A stretch of 64,000 bases of DNA from NCBI GenBank assembly GCA_021773075.1, contig JAJFKT010000010.1, positions 310,001 through 374,000 on the forward strand, given 5' to 3'. The notes beneath the pieces are model-generated. The model saw only the letters and a program-made list of their open reading frames with translations, had not been told where the DNA came from and searched no databases. Position 1 is the stretch's first letter, and every line of letters begins with the position of its first letter. A program made the position numbers and the translations under genes. Below, one piece after another: positions 25,746-33,913 of this stretch. The DNA comes from Woeseiaceae bacterium (lineage in GTDB: Bacteria; Pseudomonadota; Gammaproteobacteria; Steroidobacterales; Woeseiaceae).

Positions 25746-26345
25746 TTACAGCTCGTCCAGAATAAATCTGAACAGGTTTTGAATGGCAGGCGTCGGTAGA
25801 GCCACACCGTCTACAACACGTGGTTTGAATTTGAAGTGCTCCGCTGCAGTTATCGCTGCTTTATCAAATACGCTGTCACTGGATTGAACGACGGATGTAT
25901 TCGAGACACGACCGTCTTCCAGGACGTCAAATTGCACTAGTACCCAGCCTTCAAGATTTCTGGCAACAGCTCGAGCGGGGTAAACCGGTGCCACGCGTAC
26001 CATTGCCACCAGTGGACCGTCACTGAATCCGTTCATCACGGGAATGCCGCCCGTGATGGGTGAAGTCGCTTTGGGTATGTGAACGCCGACAGGCTCCAGT
26101 TCGGTCGTTAGGCGGGGACGCATTGGCGGTAATTCGGTTTTCGTCAGTTTCTCTTTCGGGATAATTTTGTCAATGGTATCGACCGGTGTGTCTTCGGTCG
26201 CAAGTTTGAACGGATTGAGGAAGTAGCGATCGCGTACTTCGACTGTTGCGCCTGGCTGCAAAGTAATTAAGAGCTGCATTACGAACAGCAATCCGAAGGT
26301 CATGACGGTGCCGGAACTAATGGCCGAAGCGTATCGTGCAAACAT
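25746..26345 (-). CDS. TonB family energy-transducer protein
   Basis: A 199-residue protein with one N-terminal membrane helix (about 12-30), a Pro/Lys-containing periplasmic linker and a TonB C-terminal domain: PVYPARAVARNLEGWVLVQF, DGRVSNTSVVQSS, FDKAAITAAEHFKFKP. No ExbB/ExbD genes adjoin. A strong AGGAGA precedes ATG 26345. It is divergent from the padR gene across a region with PadR-type inverted repeats, so PadR probably controls it. Confidence 0.85.
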   Translation of the reverse strand: MFARYASAISSGTVMTFGLLFVMQLLITLQPGATVEVRDRYFLNPFKLATEDTPVDTIDKIIPKEKLTKTELPPMRPRLTTELEPVGVHIPKATSPITGGIPVMNGFSDGPLVAMVRVAPVYPARAVARNLEGWVLVQFDVLEDGRVSNTSVVQSSDSVFDKAAITAAEHFKFKPRVVDGVALPTPAIQNLFRFILDEL

Positions 26346-26389
26346 AATTGTTCTCCTTTTACTCCCGCGCTACGGTATGCCTTGAACTA

Positions 26390-26410
26390 CTAGGTATAAT
26401 ACATACCTAG
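26390..26410. promoter_or_regulatory. Inverted repeat, candidate PadR operator 1
   Basis: CTAGGTAT (26390-26397), a 5-nt spacer, and ATACCTAG (26403-26410): perfect 8-bp arms between the tonB-like and padR genes. GAACTAC flanks it on both outer sides in related orientation. Best explained as an operator for the adjacent PadR. Confidence 0.7.
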
Positions 26411-26431
26411 AACTACAAAGTAACCCTTGAA

Positions 26432-26452
26432 ATACCTTTTAGTTCGAGGTAT
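26432..26452. promoter_or_regulatory. Inverted repeat, candidate PadR operator 2
   Basis: ATACCT (26432-26437) and AGGTAT (26447-26452), 9 nt apart, share the half-site of operator 1. It ends 9 nt before the padR start codon, a position suited to autorepression. Confidence 0.6.
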
Positions 26453-26461
26453 GGTCGGGCG

Positions 26462-26800
26462 ATGGCACAAAGCAATCCACCATTCATGAGCGGTGTACCT
26501 GAGCTGCTGCTTCTCAGACTGCTCAATGACCATGAGATGTACGGCTACGAGCTGGTTCGCTCGATTAAGAAAGCCACCAATGAAGCTATTTCGCTGGGTG
26601 AGGGCGTGATCTACCCGGTTTTACATAGTCTGGAGCGGAATGGGTCGCTGAAATCGAAGCGCAAAGCCGTTGCTGGTCGAACTCGCGTCTATTACTCTTT
26701 GACCAAGAAAGGCAGAGACCGCCTGGGAAAACTCCGTCATGACTGGAGTCGTATTCAGGGCGGTGTTGCAATTGCCCTGGAGACGTCGAGCCATGCGTGA
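26462..26800 (+). CDS. PadR family transcriptional regulator
   Basis: A 112-residue PadR-type winged-helix repressor: LLLRLLNDHEMYGYELVR, LGEGVIYPVLHSLERNG and RVYYSLTKKGRDRL are the family blocks; the protein ends shortly after, so it belongs to the short PadR-s2 class. It overlaps the HAAS-like membrane protein gene by 8 nt, a common PadR partner. Candidate operators upstream suggest autoregulation and control of the divergent tonB-like gene. Confidence 0.92.
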   Translation: MAQSNPPFMSGVPELLLLRLLNDHEMYGYELVRSIKKATNEAISLGEGVIYPVLHSLERNGSLKSKRKAVAGRTRVYYSLTKKGRDRLGKLRHDWSRIQGGVAIALETSSHA

Positions 26801-27218
26801 GCCTGATTTCAATCTGCTGGCAACCGAACTTTTAAGAAAAGGCATTGCGCCGAAACATGCGCATCGAACGGTCAATGAATTACGCGACCATTACGATGAC
26901 CTCGTCGACGCAGCCGTCGATGATGGTGCCAATAGCAGAAAAGCCCGCAGTCAGGCGGCAGCACAACTCGGCAAAATGGACGTGTTTGTCACTGAAATGG
27001 CGTCACGCCGCGAATTGAAGACCTGGTCGTTCCGCTACCCGCATTTGGCTATTGTTGTTTACCCGCTGGCTTGTATTGCGGTACTGCCAGCAATACCGGT
27101 TTTCGCGGGTATCGCTCATCGTGCAATGCTCATGCGCTGGGGCGCAAGTTTGCTGGGGGCGGGCTTGATTACTGCGCTTATGCTACTCGTGATGCAGCTA
27201 TCGATTATTCTTGGTTAG
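26793..27218 (+). CDS. PadR-associated membrane protein (HAAS/DUF1700-like)
   Basis: A 141-residue protein with an N-terminal soluble helical domain (about 1-70: LRDHYDDLVDAA, QLGKMDVFVTEMA) of the type found next to PadR regulators, then two or three membrane helices (about 78-98, 110-135). Its ATG overlaps padR by 8 nt, so translation is coupled. Its 3' end overlaps the convergent DUF3108 gene by 14 nt. Molecular role unknown. Confidence 0.78.
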   Translation: MREPDFNLLATELLRKGIAPKHAHRTVNELRDHYDDLVDAAVDDGANSRKARSQAAAQLGKMDVFVTEMASRRELKTWSFRYPHLAIVVYPLACIAVLPAIPVFAGIAHRAMLMRWGASLLGAGLITALMLLVMQLSIILG

Positions 27219-27924
27219 CGGTGTAACTGACGAGCGTCGCCCGGAACTTACGTTTTCCCTTTCGATGCTGTTCGATAACAACGGGTAAGAAGCCGAGCTC
27301 TTCTGCACACCACAGTGTCGTAATCCTTGATGAGCCCTCTTTTTGATGGCGGATGCCCACGGCCTTGAAGGTTCCGGCCTTGGTCTTGATCTCACGATCG
27401 CCCGCGCTGGAGATATTTGCGATCCGCATCTTGTCGACATCGAAGAGGACGTACTGTTCTTTCAAGCCGCCGTTCAACAGGTCGTGCATGAGCGCGTATT
27501 GAATCGAAACATTGTCGTGAGAGACACCATCGAGTTGCAGCACAACGTCTTCTGACCCGACCGTGCCGCTGGCTTCGTTCGTGCTCCAGTCGAAGCTCAG
27601 ATCGACATCCGGATTATCCCTGATCGTATCGACAGCTTGAAATCGAACGGGGAGCACACCGTCGCTTGCTGCTGTGAACTCGGAGCTCACGTCCATCGTC
27701 CCTCGAGTGATCATTTTCGACCAGCCTGTTGGCCGAATAACGTGATGTGCAACATAGCCGTCCGGGGTGTTGCGGAGTTCGGTGTTCAGTCGGCCCGAAA
27801 CCACCGATATCTTGACCTTGTACTGCGCAGAATGAGGCATCAATTCTGCTCCCGCTGAGGCCTGGCCAGTAAATGCCATAGCCGTTATTGCAAGTATTGC
27901 TGGAAAATAGCGGGACAATTGCAT
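27205..27924 (-). CDS. DUF3108 exported protein
   Basis: A 239-residue protein with signal peptide (ILAITAMAFTGQASA). The mature part is beta-rich with DUF3108-type features: HSAQYKVKISVVSGRL, LPVRFQAVDTIRDN, IQYALMHDLLNGG and a C-terminal TTLWCAEELGFLPVVIEQHR. Such proteins are periplasmic and of unknown function. GAGGAGG precedes ATG 27924. It is 12 nt after the acyltransferase-like gene (same strand), so likely co-transcribed. Confidence 0.82.
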   Translation of the reverse strand: MQLSRYFPAILAITAMAFTGQASAGAELMPHSAQYKVKISVVSGRLNTELRNTPDGYVAHHVIRPTGWSKMITRGTMDVSSEFTAASDGVLPVRFQAVDTIRDNPDVDLSFDWSTNEASGTVGSEDVVLQLDGVSHDNVSIQYALMHDLLNGGLKEQYVLFDVDKMRIANISSAGDREIKTKAGTFKAVGIRHQKEGSSRITTLWCAEELGFLPVVIEQHRKGKRKFRATLVSYTANQE

Positions 27925-27936
27925 CGTCAGGCCTCC

Positions 27937-28683
27937 TCAGGCACCTGCCAGTACTGTTTCAGAGTCTGCCATAAGTGACATGACTGCATCCTGAACGGCT
28001 AATCTATGCGTTTCCAGCGCGTCCAGCGGGGTGTTGGCCGGAATCAAGTAAGGCTCACCAATGGCCAGAACCACGCGCGCAAACGGCTTCGGCACCATGA
28101 AATCGTCCCATCGATTCAGGTACCAGGCACGGTCCGCCGCAAAGCCCATCGGAATGATAGGTACGCCGGCGATTCTGGCCATCAGAACCGCGCCCATCTT
28201 GAATTCATATTTCGGTCCACGCGGCCCGTCTGCGGTGGTTACGATCGAGAAACCCGATTTCATCATGCGCTGCATGTCGCGCAAGGCCAGTGCACCACTT
28301 TGATTGGCTGAGCCGCGAATGACCTCAGCACCCCAGGCCTTGGCGATGCGTTCTGGTGCTTCGCCGTCAACTGAACCTGACACCAGGAAGCAGGCCTTAA
28401 ATCCACGCCGCACCCAGGAGCGAATGAGCGTTGAGCCAACGATATGGTGCTGATGCCAGTAACAAGGGGCACAGATCTCGTCGCCGTCGATATAGGGGTC
28501 CATATTCTGTATGCCAATGACGCGCTCAACGCGGTAGGTAGCCGACAGCAGCCGAATAGCACAACGCAATAAGGGCGAACACAGGAAATAATAGAGGCGT
28601 CGCGTAGCAGACATTCGTCGACGTGATGCCGAGCTGCGGCGTGATTCGACAGAATTGAAGTCTTTGTCCGGATGCTTGCTCAA
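27937..28683 (-). CDS. DUF374 lysophospholipid acyltransferase-like protein
   Basis: A 248-residue acyltransferase of the DUF374 (LPLAT) group. CYWHQHHIVG takes the place of the HX4D block, and SGSVDGE, VIRGSANQSGALALRDM, TTADGPRGPKYEFKMGAV and GVPIIPMGFAADRAW are family motifs. Members act in lipid A or phospholipid acylation (family knowledge). It is divergent from the P450/acyl-ligase cassette, so a lipid link is plausible. Confidence 0.87.
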   Translation of the reverse strand: MSKHPDKDFNSVESRRSSASRRRMSATRRLYYFLCSPLLRCAIRLLSATYRVERVIGIQNMDPYIDGDEICAPCYWHQHHIVGSTLIRSWVRRGFKACFLVSGSVDGEAPERIAKAWGAEVIRGSANQSGALALRDMQRMMKSGFSIVTTADGPRGPKYEFKMGAVLMARIAGVPIIPMGFAADRAWYLNRWDDFMVPKPFARVVLAIGEPYLIPANTPLDALETHRLAVQDAVMSLMADSETVLAGA

Positions 28684-28828
28684 AATCGGGCCTGTTTATG
28701 ATCGTTGAAATTAGTCATGCACGGCGTTTTAGCCGGTGCGGGGACGGAGTTTGCAGTATCGAATCTCTGCCGGTCAATGTAATATTGCGCCTGCTTTATC
28801 AATGCGATACCGCTGTATCTACCTTCCA

Positions 28829-30136
28829 ATGACGTCTCCTCAAAGCAATTTCAGGCAACCGCCGGGTCCCGGAGGCAAAGTGGCACTCGGAATTGATTCA
28901 GAAACCCTGGCGACGTTACAGGAATTGCAGCGTGAGTTCGGTGACATGGTCAGAATCACAAAGCCAAATGGTCGTCTCGCGTATTTCATTAATGACGCCT
29001 TCGAGGTGCGGCGCATTCTAACGCGCAGGCACAGCAAGTATCACAAAGGGCCAGGCTTTGAGCGCGTGAAAATGCTCCTCGGAAATGGCCTGATAGTCAG
29101 CGACGGAGATGTCTGGCGGCGTTCCCGGCGCATGATACAGCCGGCCTTCAGTCGTCAAAATGTACATCGACTCATGAAAGTTATGGTCGAATGCTGCGAC
29201 CGCCGTGCGATGCACTGGGCGGAACTGGCAGCCAACGGCGAACATTGCAACATTACCTCTGAGACCTCAGATTTCGCATTGGAATTGATACTCATCAGTA
29301 CCTTCAGCGGCGACTATGAGACACGAATCATGACCGCCGGCGATAACCCATTTGCGTTCCTGAGTCGCGACTCGACCCGAGACCTTAGTGTCGTCATGAA
29401 GGTTCGGCAGCTACGCGAATTACTGTTGAGTATCATTGCAGATCGCCGGGCTGGAAAAGGCTCGCAGGAATTTGATTTTCTTTCAATGTATCTGCAGGCG
29501 ACCGACAAAGAAGGGCGGTCATTCAGTGATTCCGAATTACTTGATGAGCTAATGACCTTGATTGTGGCTGGATTCGAGACCTCAGCGAATACTTTGAACT
29601 GGGTCTGGTATTTGGTTGCGAAGCATCCTGAGGTCGAAGCCAGGTTGATCGCTGACGCGCGGCAATTTGTACCAAATGTTTCGGCACTCGATTCCGAATC
29701 ACTGGGCGCGATGCAGTACACGCAGCAGGTCCTTGAAGAGACGCTACGTCTGTACCCGCCGGTATGGTTGTTTACTCGCCGCTCGCATGAACTCGACGAA
29801 CTCGACAATTTCGATGTCGCACCCGATACGGATATCTACCTGTCGCCATTTATCTTGCACCGCACAGACCACTATTGGCCGAATCCTGAGCAGTTTGAGC
29901 CGGACCGTTTCGCCCCGACCGATAAACCCAAGAAGGACCGACCGTTTTTCCCGTTTTCGCTTGGGCCGCGGCGTTGCCTTGGCGAGTATTTTTCATTTCT
30001 GGAAATGAAAGTTCACTTAGGATTGCTGCTGCCGCGCTTTCGTATGCAGTTAATTGATGATTCGCAACCTGAGCTAGAGCTCGGCATTAATCTGCGCTCA
30101 AGCAAAGATATATTCATGAAACCAATGGAACGATAG
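28829..30136 (+). CDS. Cytochrome P450
   Basis: A 436-residue heme monooxygenase. The I-helix oxygen-binding motif is AGFETSANT (about 245), the K-helix ExxR is EETLRLYPP (about 302), and the heme loop is FPFSLGPRRCLGEYF with thiolate Cys at about 382. The pattern is CYP4/CYP110-like rather than P450cam-like, groups that often hydroxylate fatty acids (inference for this protein). I choose ATG 28829 (TSPQSNFRQPPGPGG); an earlier frame start at 28736 adds unconserved residues. It is 7 nt before the acyl-AMP ligase, so first gene of a three-gene cassette. Redox partners are not adjacent. Confidence 0.92.
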   Translation: MTSPQSNFRQPPGPGGKVALGIDSETLATLQELQREFGDMVRITKPNGRLAYFINDAFEVRRILTRRHSKYHKGPGFERVKMLLGNGLIVSDGDVWRRSRRMIQPAFSRQNVHRLMKVMVECCDRRAMHWAELAANGEHCNITSETSDFALELILISTFSGDYETRIMTAGDNPFAFLSRDSTRDLSVVMKVRQLRELLLSIIADRRAGKGSQEFDFLSMYLQATDKEGRSFSDSELLDELMTLIVAGFETSANTLNWVWYLVAKHPEVEARLIADARQFVPNVSALDSESLGAMQYTQQVLEETLRLYPPVWLFTRRSHELDELDNFDVAPDTDIYLSPFILHRTDHYWPNPEQFEPDRFAPTDKPKKDRPFFPFSLGPRRCLGEYFSFLEMKVHLGLLLPRFRMQLIDDSQPELELGINLRSSKDIFMKPMER

Positions 30137-30143
30137 AAAACAG

Positions 30144-32084
30144 ATGCAGCTATACAACACGTTGACAGATCTGCTTGCCGATGCGCGTGGCAAGGATCGC
30201 GAAATTCGATTCATCGATGGCGAAAAAGACGAAAGTATCATCTCTTTCGCGCAGCTATGGGAGCGATCGCTTGCGCTGCTGGGCTCACTGCAATTACGCG
30301 GCATGCGACCGGGCGATGAATTGGTCGTCTTTAGCCGGTCAAATGAAAGCTTTGTAGTGGCGTTTTGGGCGGCCGTGCTTGGTGGAATGGTTCCGGTACC
30401 GGTTGCAGTGGGAATCAGCGATGAACACAGACTCAAACTATTTCGTATCTTGAAGCAACTTGATCGTGCGACTTTATTTACCGAAGAAGACTTGCTGATC
30501 CGTTTACTCGAGTTCTCGGAGACGCGGGAGCTTGGCGAGATAACAGCGATACTGAAGACGAAAACGGTGCTGATCAGCGATACCGACTCTGCGGCAAACG
30601 GTGAGGTGCATGCATCAACGCCTGAGGACATCGCGTTTATTCAGTATTCGTCCGGGTCTACAAGCGACCCGAAAGGCATCGTCCTGACGCATCGCAATTT
30701 GTGCACCAATATTCGCGCGATCATTGAGGGCGCGAACTGGGGTGCGGATGATCAGGCGCTGAGCTGGATGCCGTTGACTCATGACATGGGTCTAATCGGC
30801 TATCACCTTAGTGTTCTGGGCGCCGGGATGAACCATGCCGTTATGGACACCAATCTGTTCGTAAGGCGCCCGCTGATCTGGATGAGCAAAGCAAGCGAGT
30901 TACGGGCGACGCAGCTGTGCTCACCCAATTTCGGCTACAAGCATTTCCTGAAGCTGTTCCAGCGTAAAGGCCTTCCGGGTATCGATCTGTCCTCGGTTCG
31001 CCAAATCCTGAATGGCGCTGAGCCCATTTCCTGGGATCTTTGCGAAGAATTTCTCGCTGCGCTGGCGCCAGTGGGACTTTCACAGTCGAGCATGATGCCT
31101 GTCTATGGTCTGGCAGAAGCCACGGTCGGTGTTTCATTAAGCGAGCCCGGTTCCGGGATGGAGCGCATAACAGTGCATCGTCATAGTCTTCTGCTTGGCG
31201 AGAAATACGAAGCTGCGATGCCGGGCGATTCTGACGCTGTCAGTTTCGTCAAGGTCGGCAAAGCGATTCGTGATGTGAATATTCGTATCACTGACGATGA
31301 TGACCAGGTCCTCGGCGATGGAAGAATCGGCAATATTCAGCTATTTGGCAATAGCATGACCGAACGCATATACGGGGACGACGCGGCCACAGCCGAATTG
31401 TTCGCGGCAGATGGCTGGCTGCGAACTGGCGATTGCGGCGTATTTGTCGACGAAGATCTCGTCATAACCGGCCGCCAGAAAGACATCATTATCCTGAACG
31501 GACAAAACTACTACCCGCATGATATCGAAGAGATTGTCGCGCAACTGGACGGCCTCGACCTGAACAAAGTTGTAGTCGCTGGCGCAACACCCAAGGGTGG
31601 GCAAACTGAGGAGTTGATTGCGTTCATTCTTTACCGACAGGCCACGGACGACTTCGCAGCAATAATCGAGCAACTGCGAGATTTGCTCGGTGAGCAGACC
31701 GGGCTCGAGATTGACCAGGTAATTCCGGTTACGAGAATCCCCAAAACGACCAGCGGCAAGGTGCAACGTGCGAAATTACTGCAAGCCTATATTGACGGTG
31801 AGTTCGACGAAGTGCTTGATGAGCTACGACCAGCCGATGACGCGGCCAACGACGCTGACGACGACCCATTGGTGGCCGAACTGGAAAAAATCTGCCGGGA
31901 GTTCTCAAAAGATCGAAAGATTGGCCCGGATGACAATCTGTTTGAGGTGGGCGTCAGCTCACTGACGTTGACAGAGATCGTGTTGGCGATTGACGAGAAG
32001 CACCCGGGTAAACTCGATATCAGTGATTTGTTTGATCACCCGACATTGCGAGAAGTCGCAGCCTTTATGAAGGAAAATTCATGA
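30144..32084 (+). CDS. Fatty-acyl-AMP ligase fused to an acyl carrier domain
   Basis: A 646-residue protein. Residues about 1-560 form an AMP-binding enzyme with P-loop FIQYSSGSTSDPKG (about 167), LTHDMGLIGYH and GRQKDIIILNGQNYYPHDIE. The last motif is typical of fatty-acyl-AMP ligases (FAAL), which load acyl-AMP onto carrier proteins. Residues about 570-646 are a carrier domain, with the phosphopantetheine serine in FEVGVSSLTL (about 604). It would activate a fatty or aryl acid and load it in cis. It overlaps the KAS III gene by 4 nt (ATGA). Confidence 0.9.
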   Translation: MQLYNTLTDLLADARGKDREIRFIDGEKDESIISFAQLWERSLALLGSLQLRGMRPGDELVVFSRSNESFVVAFWAAVLGGMVPVPVAVGISDEHRLKLFRILKQLDRATLFTEEDLLIRLLEFSETRELGEITAILKTKTVLISDTDSAANGEVHASTPEDIAFIQYSSGSTSDPKGIVLTHRNLCTNIRAIIEGANWGADDQALSWMPLTHDMGLIGYHLSVLGAGMNHAVMDTNLFVRRPLIWMSKASELRATQLCSPNFGYKHFLKLFQRKGLPGIDLSSVRQILNGAEPISWDLCEEFLAALAPVGLSQSSMMPVYGLAEATVGVSLSEPGSGMERITVHRHSLLLGEKYEAAMPGDSDAVSFVKVGKAIRDVNIRITDDDDQVLGDGRIGNIQLFGNSMTERIYGDDAATAELFAADGWLRTGDCGVFVDEDLVITGRQKDIIILNGQNYYPHDIEEIVAQLDGLDLNKVVVAGATPKGGQTEELIAFILYRQATDDFAAIIEQLRDLLGEQTGLEIDQVIPVTRIPKTTSGKVQRAKLLQAYIDGEFDEVLDELRPADDAANDADDDPLVAELEKICREFSKDRKIGPDDNLFEVGVSSLTLTEIVLAIDEKHPGKLDISDLFDHPTLREVAAFMKENS

Positions 32085-33049
32085 CTTATTCGCGCATAGC
32101 GGGAATTGGCAGTTATCTTCCAAAAAACGTCGTTAGCAACAAAGATCTTGAAAAAACGATGGACACGTCCGATGAGTGGATTCGGGAGCGGACCGGGATC
32201 AAGCGCCGCCACATCGCTGCAGACGATGAATATACATCCACTATTGGCCTCGAAGCGGCCAGACGTGCAATGCAGGACGCCGGCGTTGGCCCGGAGGATA
32301 TCGACCTGATTATTGTTGGAACCTGCACACCGGACAAAGTGTTCCCGTCGACCGCCTGCATTGTTCAGCGGCAGTTGGGCGTGAATGGCGGCGGCGCGAT
32401 GGATGTAAACGCTGCCTGCAGTGGTTTTATTTACGGGCTCGACATCGCTAATCGTTTCATCAAGACGGGTGGAGCGAAGACCGCCCTTGTGATCGGTGCC
32501 GAAACGCTGTCTCGGATTACTAACTGGGAAGACCGCGGCACAGCGGTTCTGTTTGGCGATGGCGCGGGCTGTGTCGTTCTTCAGGCGAGCGAGGAGCCCG
32601 GCATTCTGGCGACGCATATCCATGCTAATGGCGAATATGAGGAGCTATTGCATGTACGTAGTGGCATTTCCGTCGCCTACGACAAGACTCAGGCGGGTGA
32701 AGCATTCATTGAGATGAATGGCAACGCCGTATTCAAACGTGCTGTCGCGACCTTCGACAATATTGCCAGAGAAACACTTGCCGATCTTGATGGTGAGCTG
32801 GGGGATATCGACTGGTTCGTTCCCCACCAGGCGAATATGCGAATCATCAAAGCGGCTGCAAAGAAACTGGGTATGCCGATGGAACGTGTCATCGCCACTG
32901 TAGACGAACATGCCAACACTTCCGGTGCCTCAATTCCCCTGGCATTGGATCAGGCAATCAGGGAAGGCAGGATTAAGCGGGGTGATACCTTGATGTTTGC
33001 CGCGTTCGGCGCAGGCTTCACCTGGGGTTCTGCGATGCTGAAATATTGA
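32081..33049 (+). CDS. Beta-ketoacyl-ACP synthase III-like protein
   Basis: A 322-residue thiolase-fold condensing enzyme. The catalytic triad is complete: Cys113 in NAACSGF, His249 in VPHQANMR, Asn279 in HANTSGA. Length and layout match FabH, which condenses acyl-CoA with malonyl-ACP. Position after an acyl-AMP ligase-ACP and a P450 suggests a dedicated homologue extending or releasing the carrier-bound acyl group, not the housekeeping FabH (inference). Confidence 0.92.
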   Translation: MTYSRIAGIGSYLPKNVVSNKDLEKTMDTSDEWIRERTGIKRRHIAADDEYTSTIGLEAARRAMQDAGVGPEDIDLIIVGTCTPDKVFPSTACIVQRQLGVNGGGAMDVNAACSGFIYGLDIANRFIKTGGAKTALVIGAETLSRITNWEDRGTAVLFGDGAGCVVLQASEEPGILATHIHANGEYEELLHVRSGISVAYDKTQAGEAFIEMNGNAVFKRAVATFDNIARETLADLDGELGDIDWFVPHQANMRIIKAAAKKLGMPMERVIATVDEHANTSGASIPLALDQAIREGRIKRGDTLMFAAFGAGFTWGSAMLKY

Positions 33050-33102
33050 CACAGAAGGCCAAAAAAAACATCGAAAATAGATTAATATATAACAATAAAT
33101 AA

Positions 33103-33130
33103 TTGATAATAAACGTAAATACGCTATATC
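33103..33130 (+). promoter_or_regulatory. Candidate sigma-70 promoter in an AT-rich intergenic region
   Basis: TTGATA (33103-33108) and TATATC (33125-33130), 16 nt apart, about 90 nt upstream of the small membrane protein gene at 33221. The surrounding 33050-33200 is far more AT-rich than its neighbours. Confidence 0.35.
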
Positions 33131-33220
33131 TAGATTGCTGATAGACTGTCCCGGACCGCAAAATCACTGCGGCAAATAATTATAAAACTCTAATAACAAC
33201 AAAGCGTAAAGGGGAATTTC

Positions 33221-33532
33221 ATGGGTGTAGGTAAAATCATTCAGATAGTTGCTGTATTGGCTGCCGTTGTCGCGGGATTGTGGGATGGCTTTCCGGAATC
33301 GGCATTGGTTATCGCAGTTCTTGGTGCTGTAGCGGGTTGGTTTGTTGCAGCAGAAGACCGTCATCGTGTCCTGTTAGTAGCGGTTGCGTTATCGGTTGTG
33401 AGCGGTGGATTGAATGCCATTCCAACTATCGGTGAATACATTTCAAGCGTGATGGGAAGCCTGGGCAGTCTTTATGCCGCTGGATCGATCACAGTTATTC
33501 TTGTCGCAGTGTACGAAAAGCTCAAACCCTGA
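33221..33532 (+). CDS. Small hydrophobic membrane protein
   Basis: A 103-residue protein with three or four membrane segments (about 6-20, 26-45, 49-65, 80-98) and few charges. I do not recognise it. AAAGGGGAA is a strong ribosome site just before ATG 33221, and a textbook terminator follows at 33557, so it is a monocistronic gene, probably well expressed. Confidence 0.78.
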   Translation: MGVGKIIQIVAVLAAVVAGLWDGFPESALVIAVLGAVAGWFVAAEDRHRVLLVAVALSVVSGGLNAIPTIGEYISSVMGSLGSLYAAGSITVILVAVYEKLKP

Positions 33533-33556
33533 TCTGTTCTGGTTCGTAAAACAGAG

Positions 33557-33587
33557 AGGCCGCTTTTTCGTAAGCGGCCTTTTTTTT
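33557..33587 (+). terminator. Intrinsic terminator
   Basis: AGGCCGCTT (33557-33565) pairs with AAGCGGCCT (33572-33580), 9 bp perfect, 6-nt loop, followed by seven Ts. It ends the 33221 transcript. Confidence 0.95.
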
Positions 33588-33645
33588 GTCTGTGTCGAGG
33601 CTGAGCTTACATAACACCCTGAAAAGACGTTTTTTCGGGAAAATT

Positions 33646-33665
33646 AGTGTGACCCGGTTCACACT
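33646..33665. promoter_or_regulatory. CRP/Vfr-like binding site
   Basis: AGTGTGA - CCCGGT - TCACACT, i.e. perfect 7-bp arms with the TGTGA-N6-TCACA spacing of the CRP family consensus. It lies 63-82 nt upstream of the small gene at 33728, a usual activator position. Confidence 0.65.
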
Positions 33666-33727
33666 TTAGTGGCACTGCTGTCTCTATACTGCGACATATT
33701 GACTGTCTCCAAACAGAGACGGTAACC

Positions 33728-33913
33728 ATGGATAGGCAAATGAATAAGGACTTTGAAGACATTCCTCTCTCAGAATCGAATGTCTCTTTAAAACTCGCGG
33801 ACATTCAGAAGCGCTGCCACGAACTCAACGTGGACGCGGATGGCTTCGGTGGCTTGTCGCTTGAGGAGCCGACCACTGAATCCGACAGCAATAACCCGTA
33901 CAGCCGCGGCTAG
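33728..33913 (+). CDS. Small acidic hypothetical protein
   Basis: A 61-residue acidic, hydrophilic protein without cysteines or membrane segment. A short helix (VSLKLADIQKRCHELNV includes one Cys near its end) is followed by a Gly- and Glu-rich tail that could be disordered. I correct the first remark: one cysteine is present, at about residue 31. No family recognised. Support is the CRP-like site upstream and its exact fit against the convergent prsW-like gene. Start could also be ATG 33740. Confidence 0.5.
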   Translation: MDRQMNKDFEDIPLSESNVSLKLADIQKRCHELNVDADGFGGLSLEEPTTESDSNNPYSRG

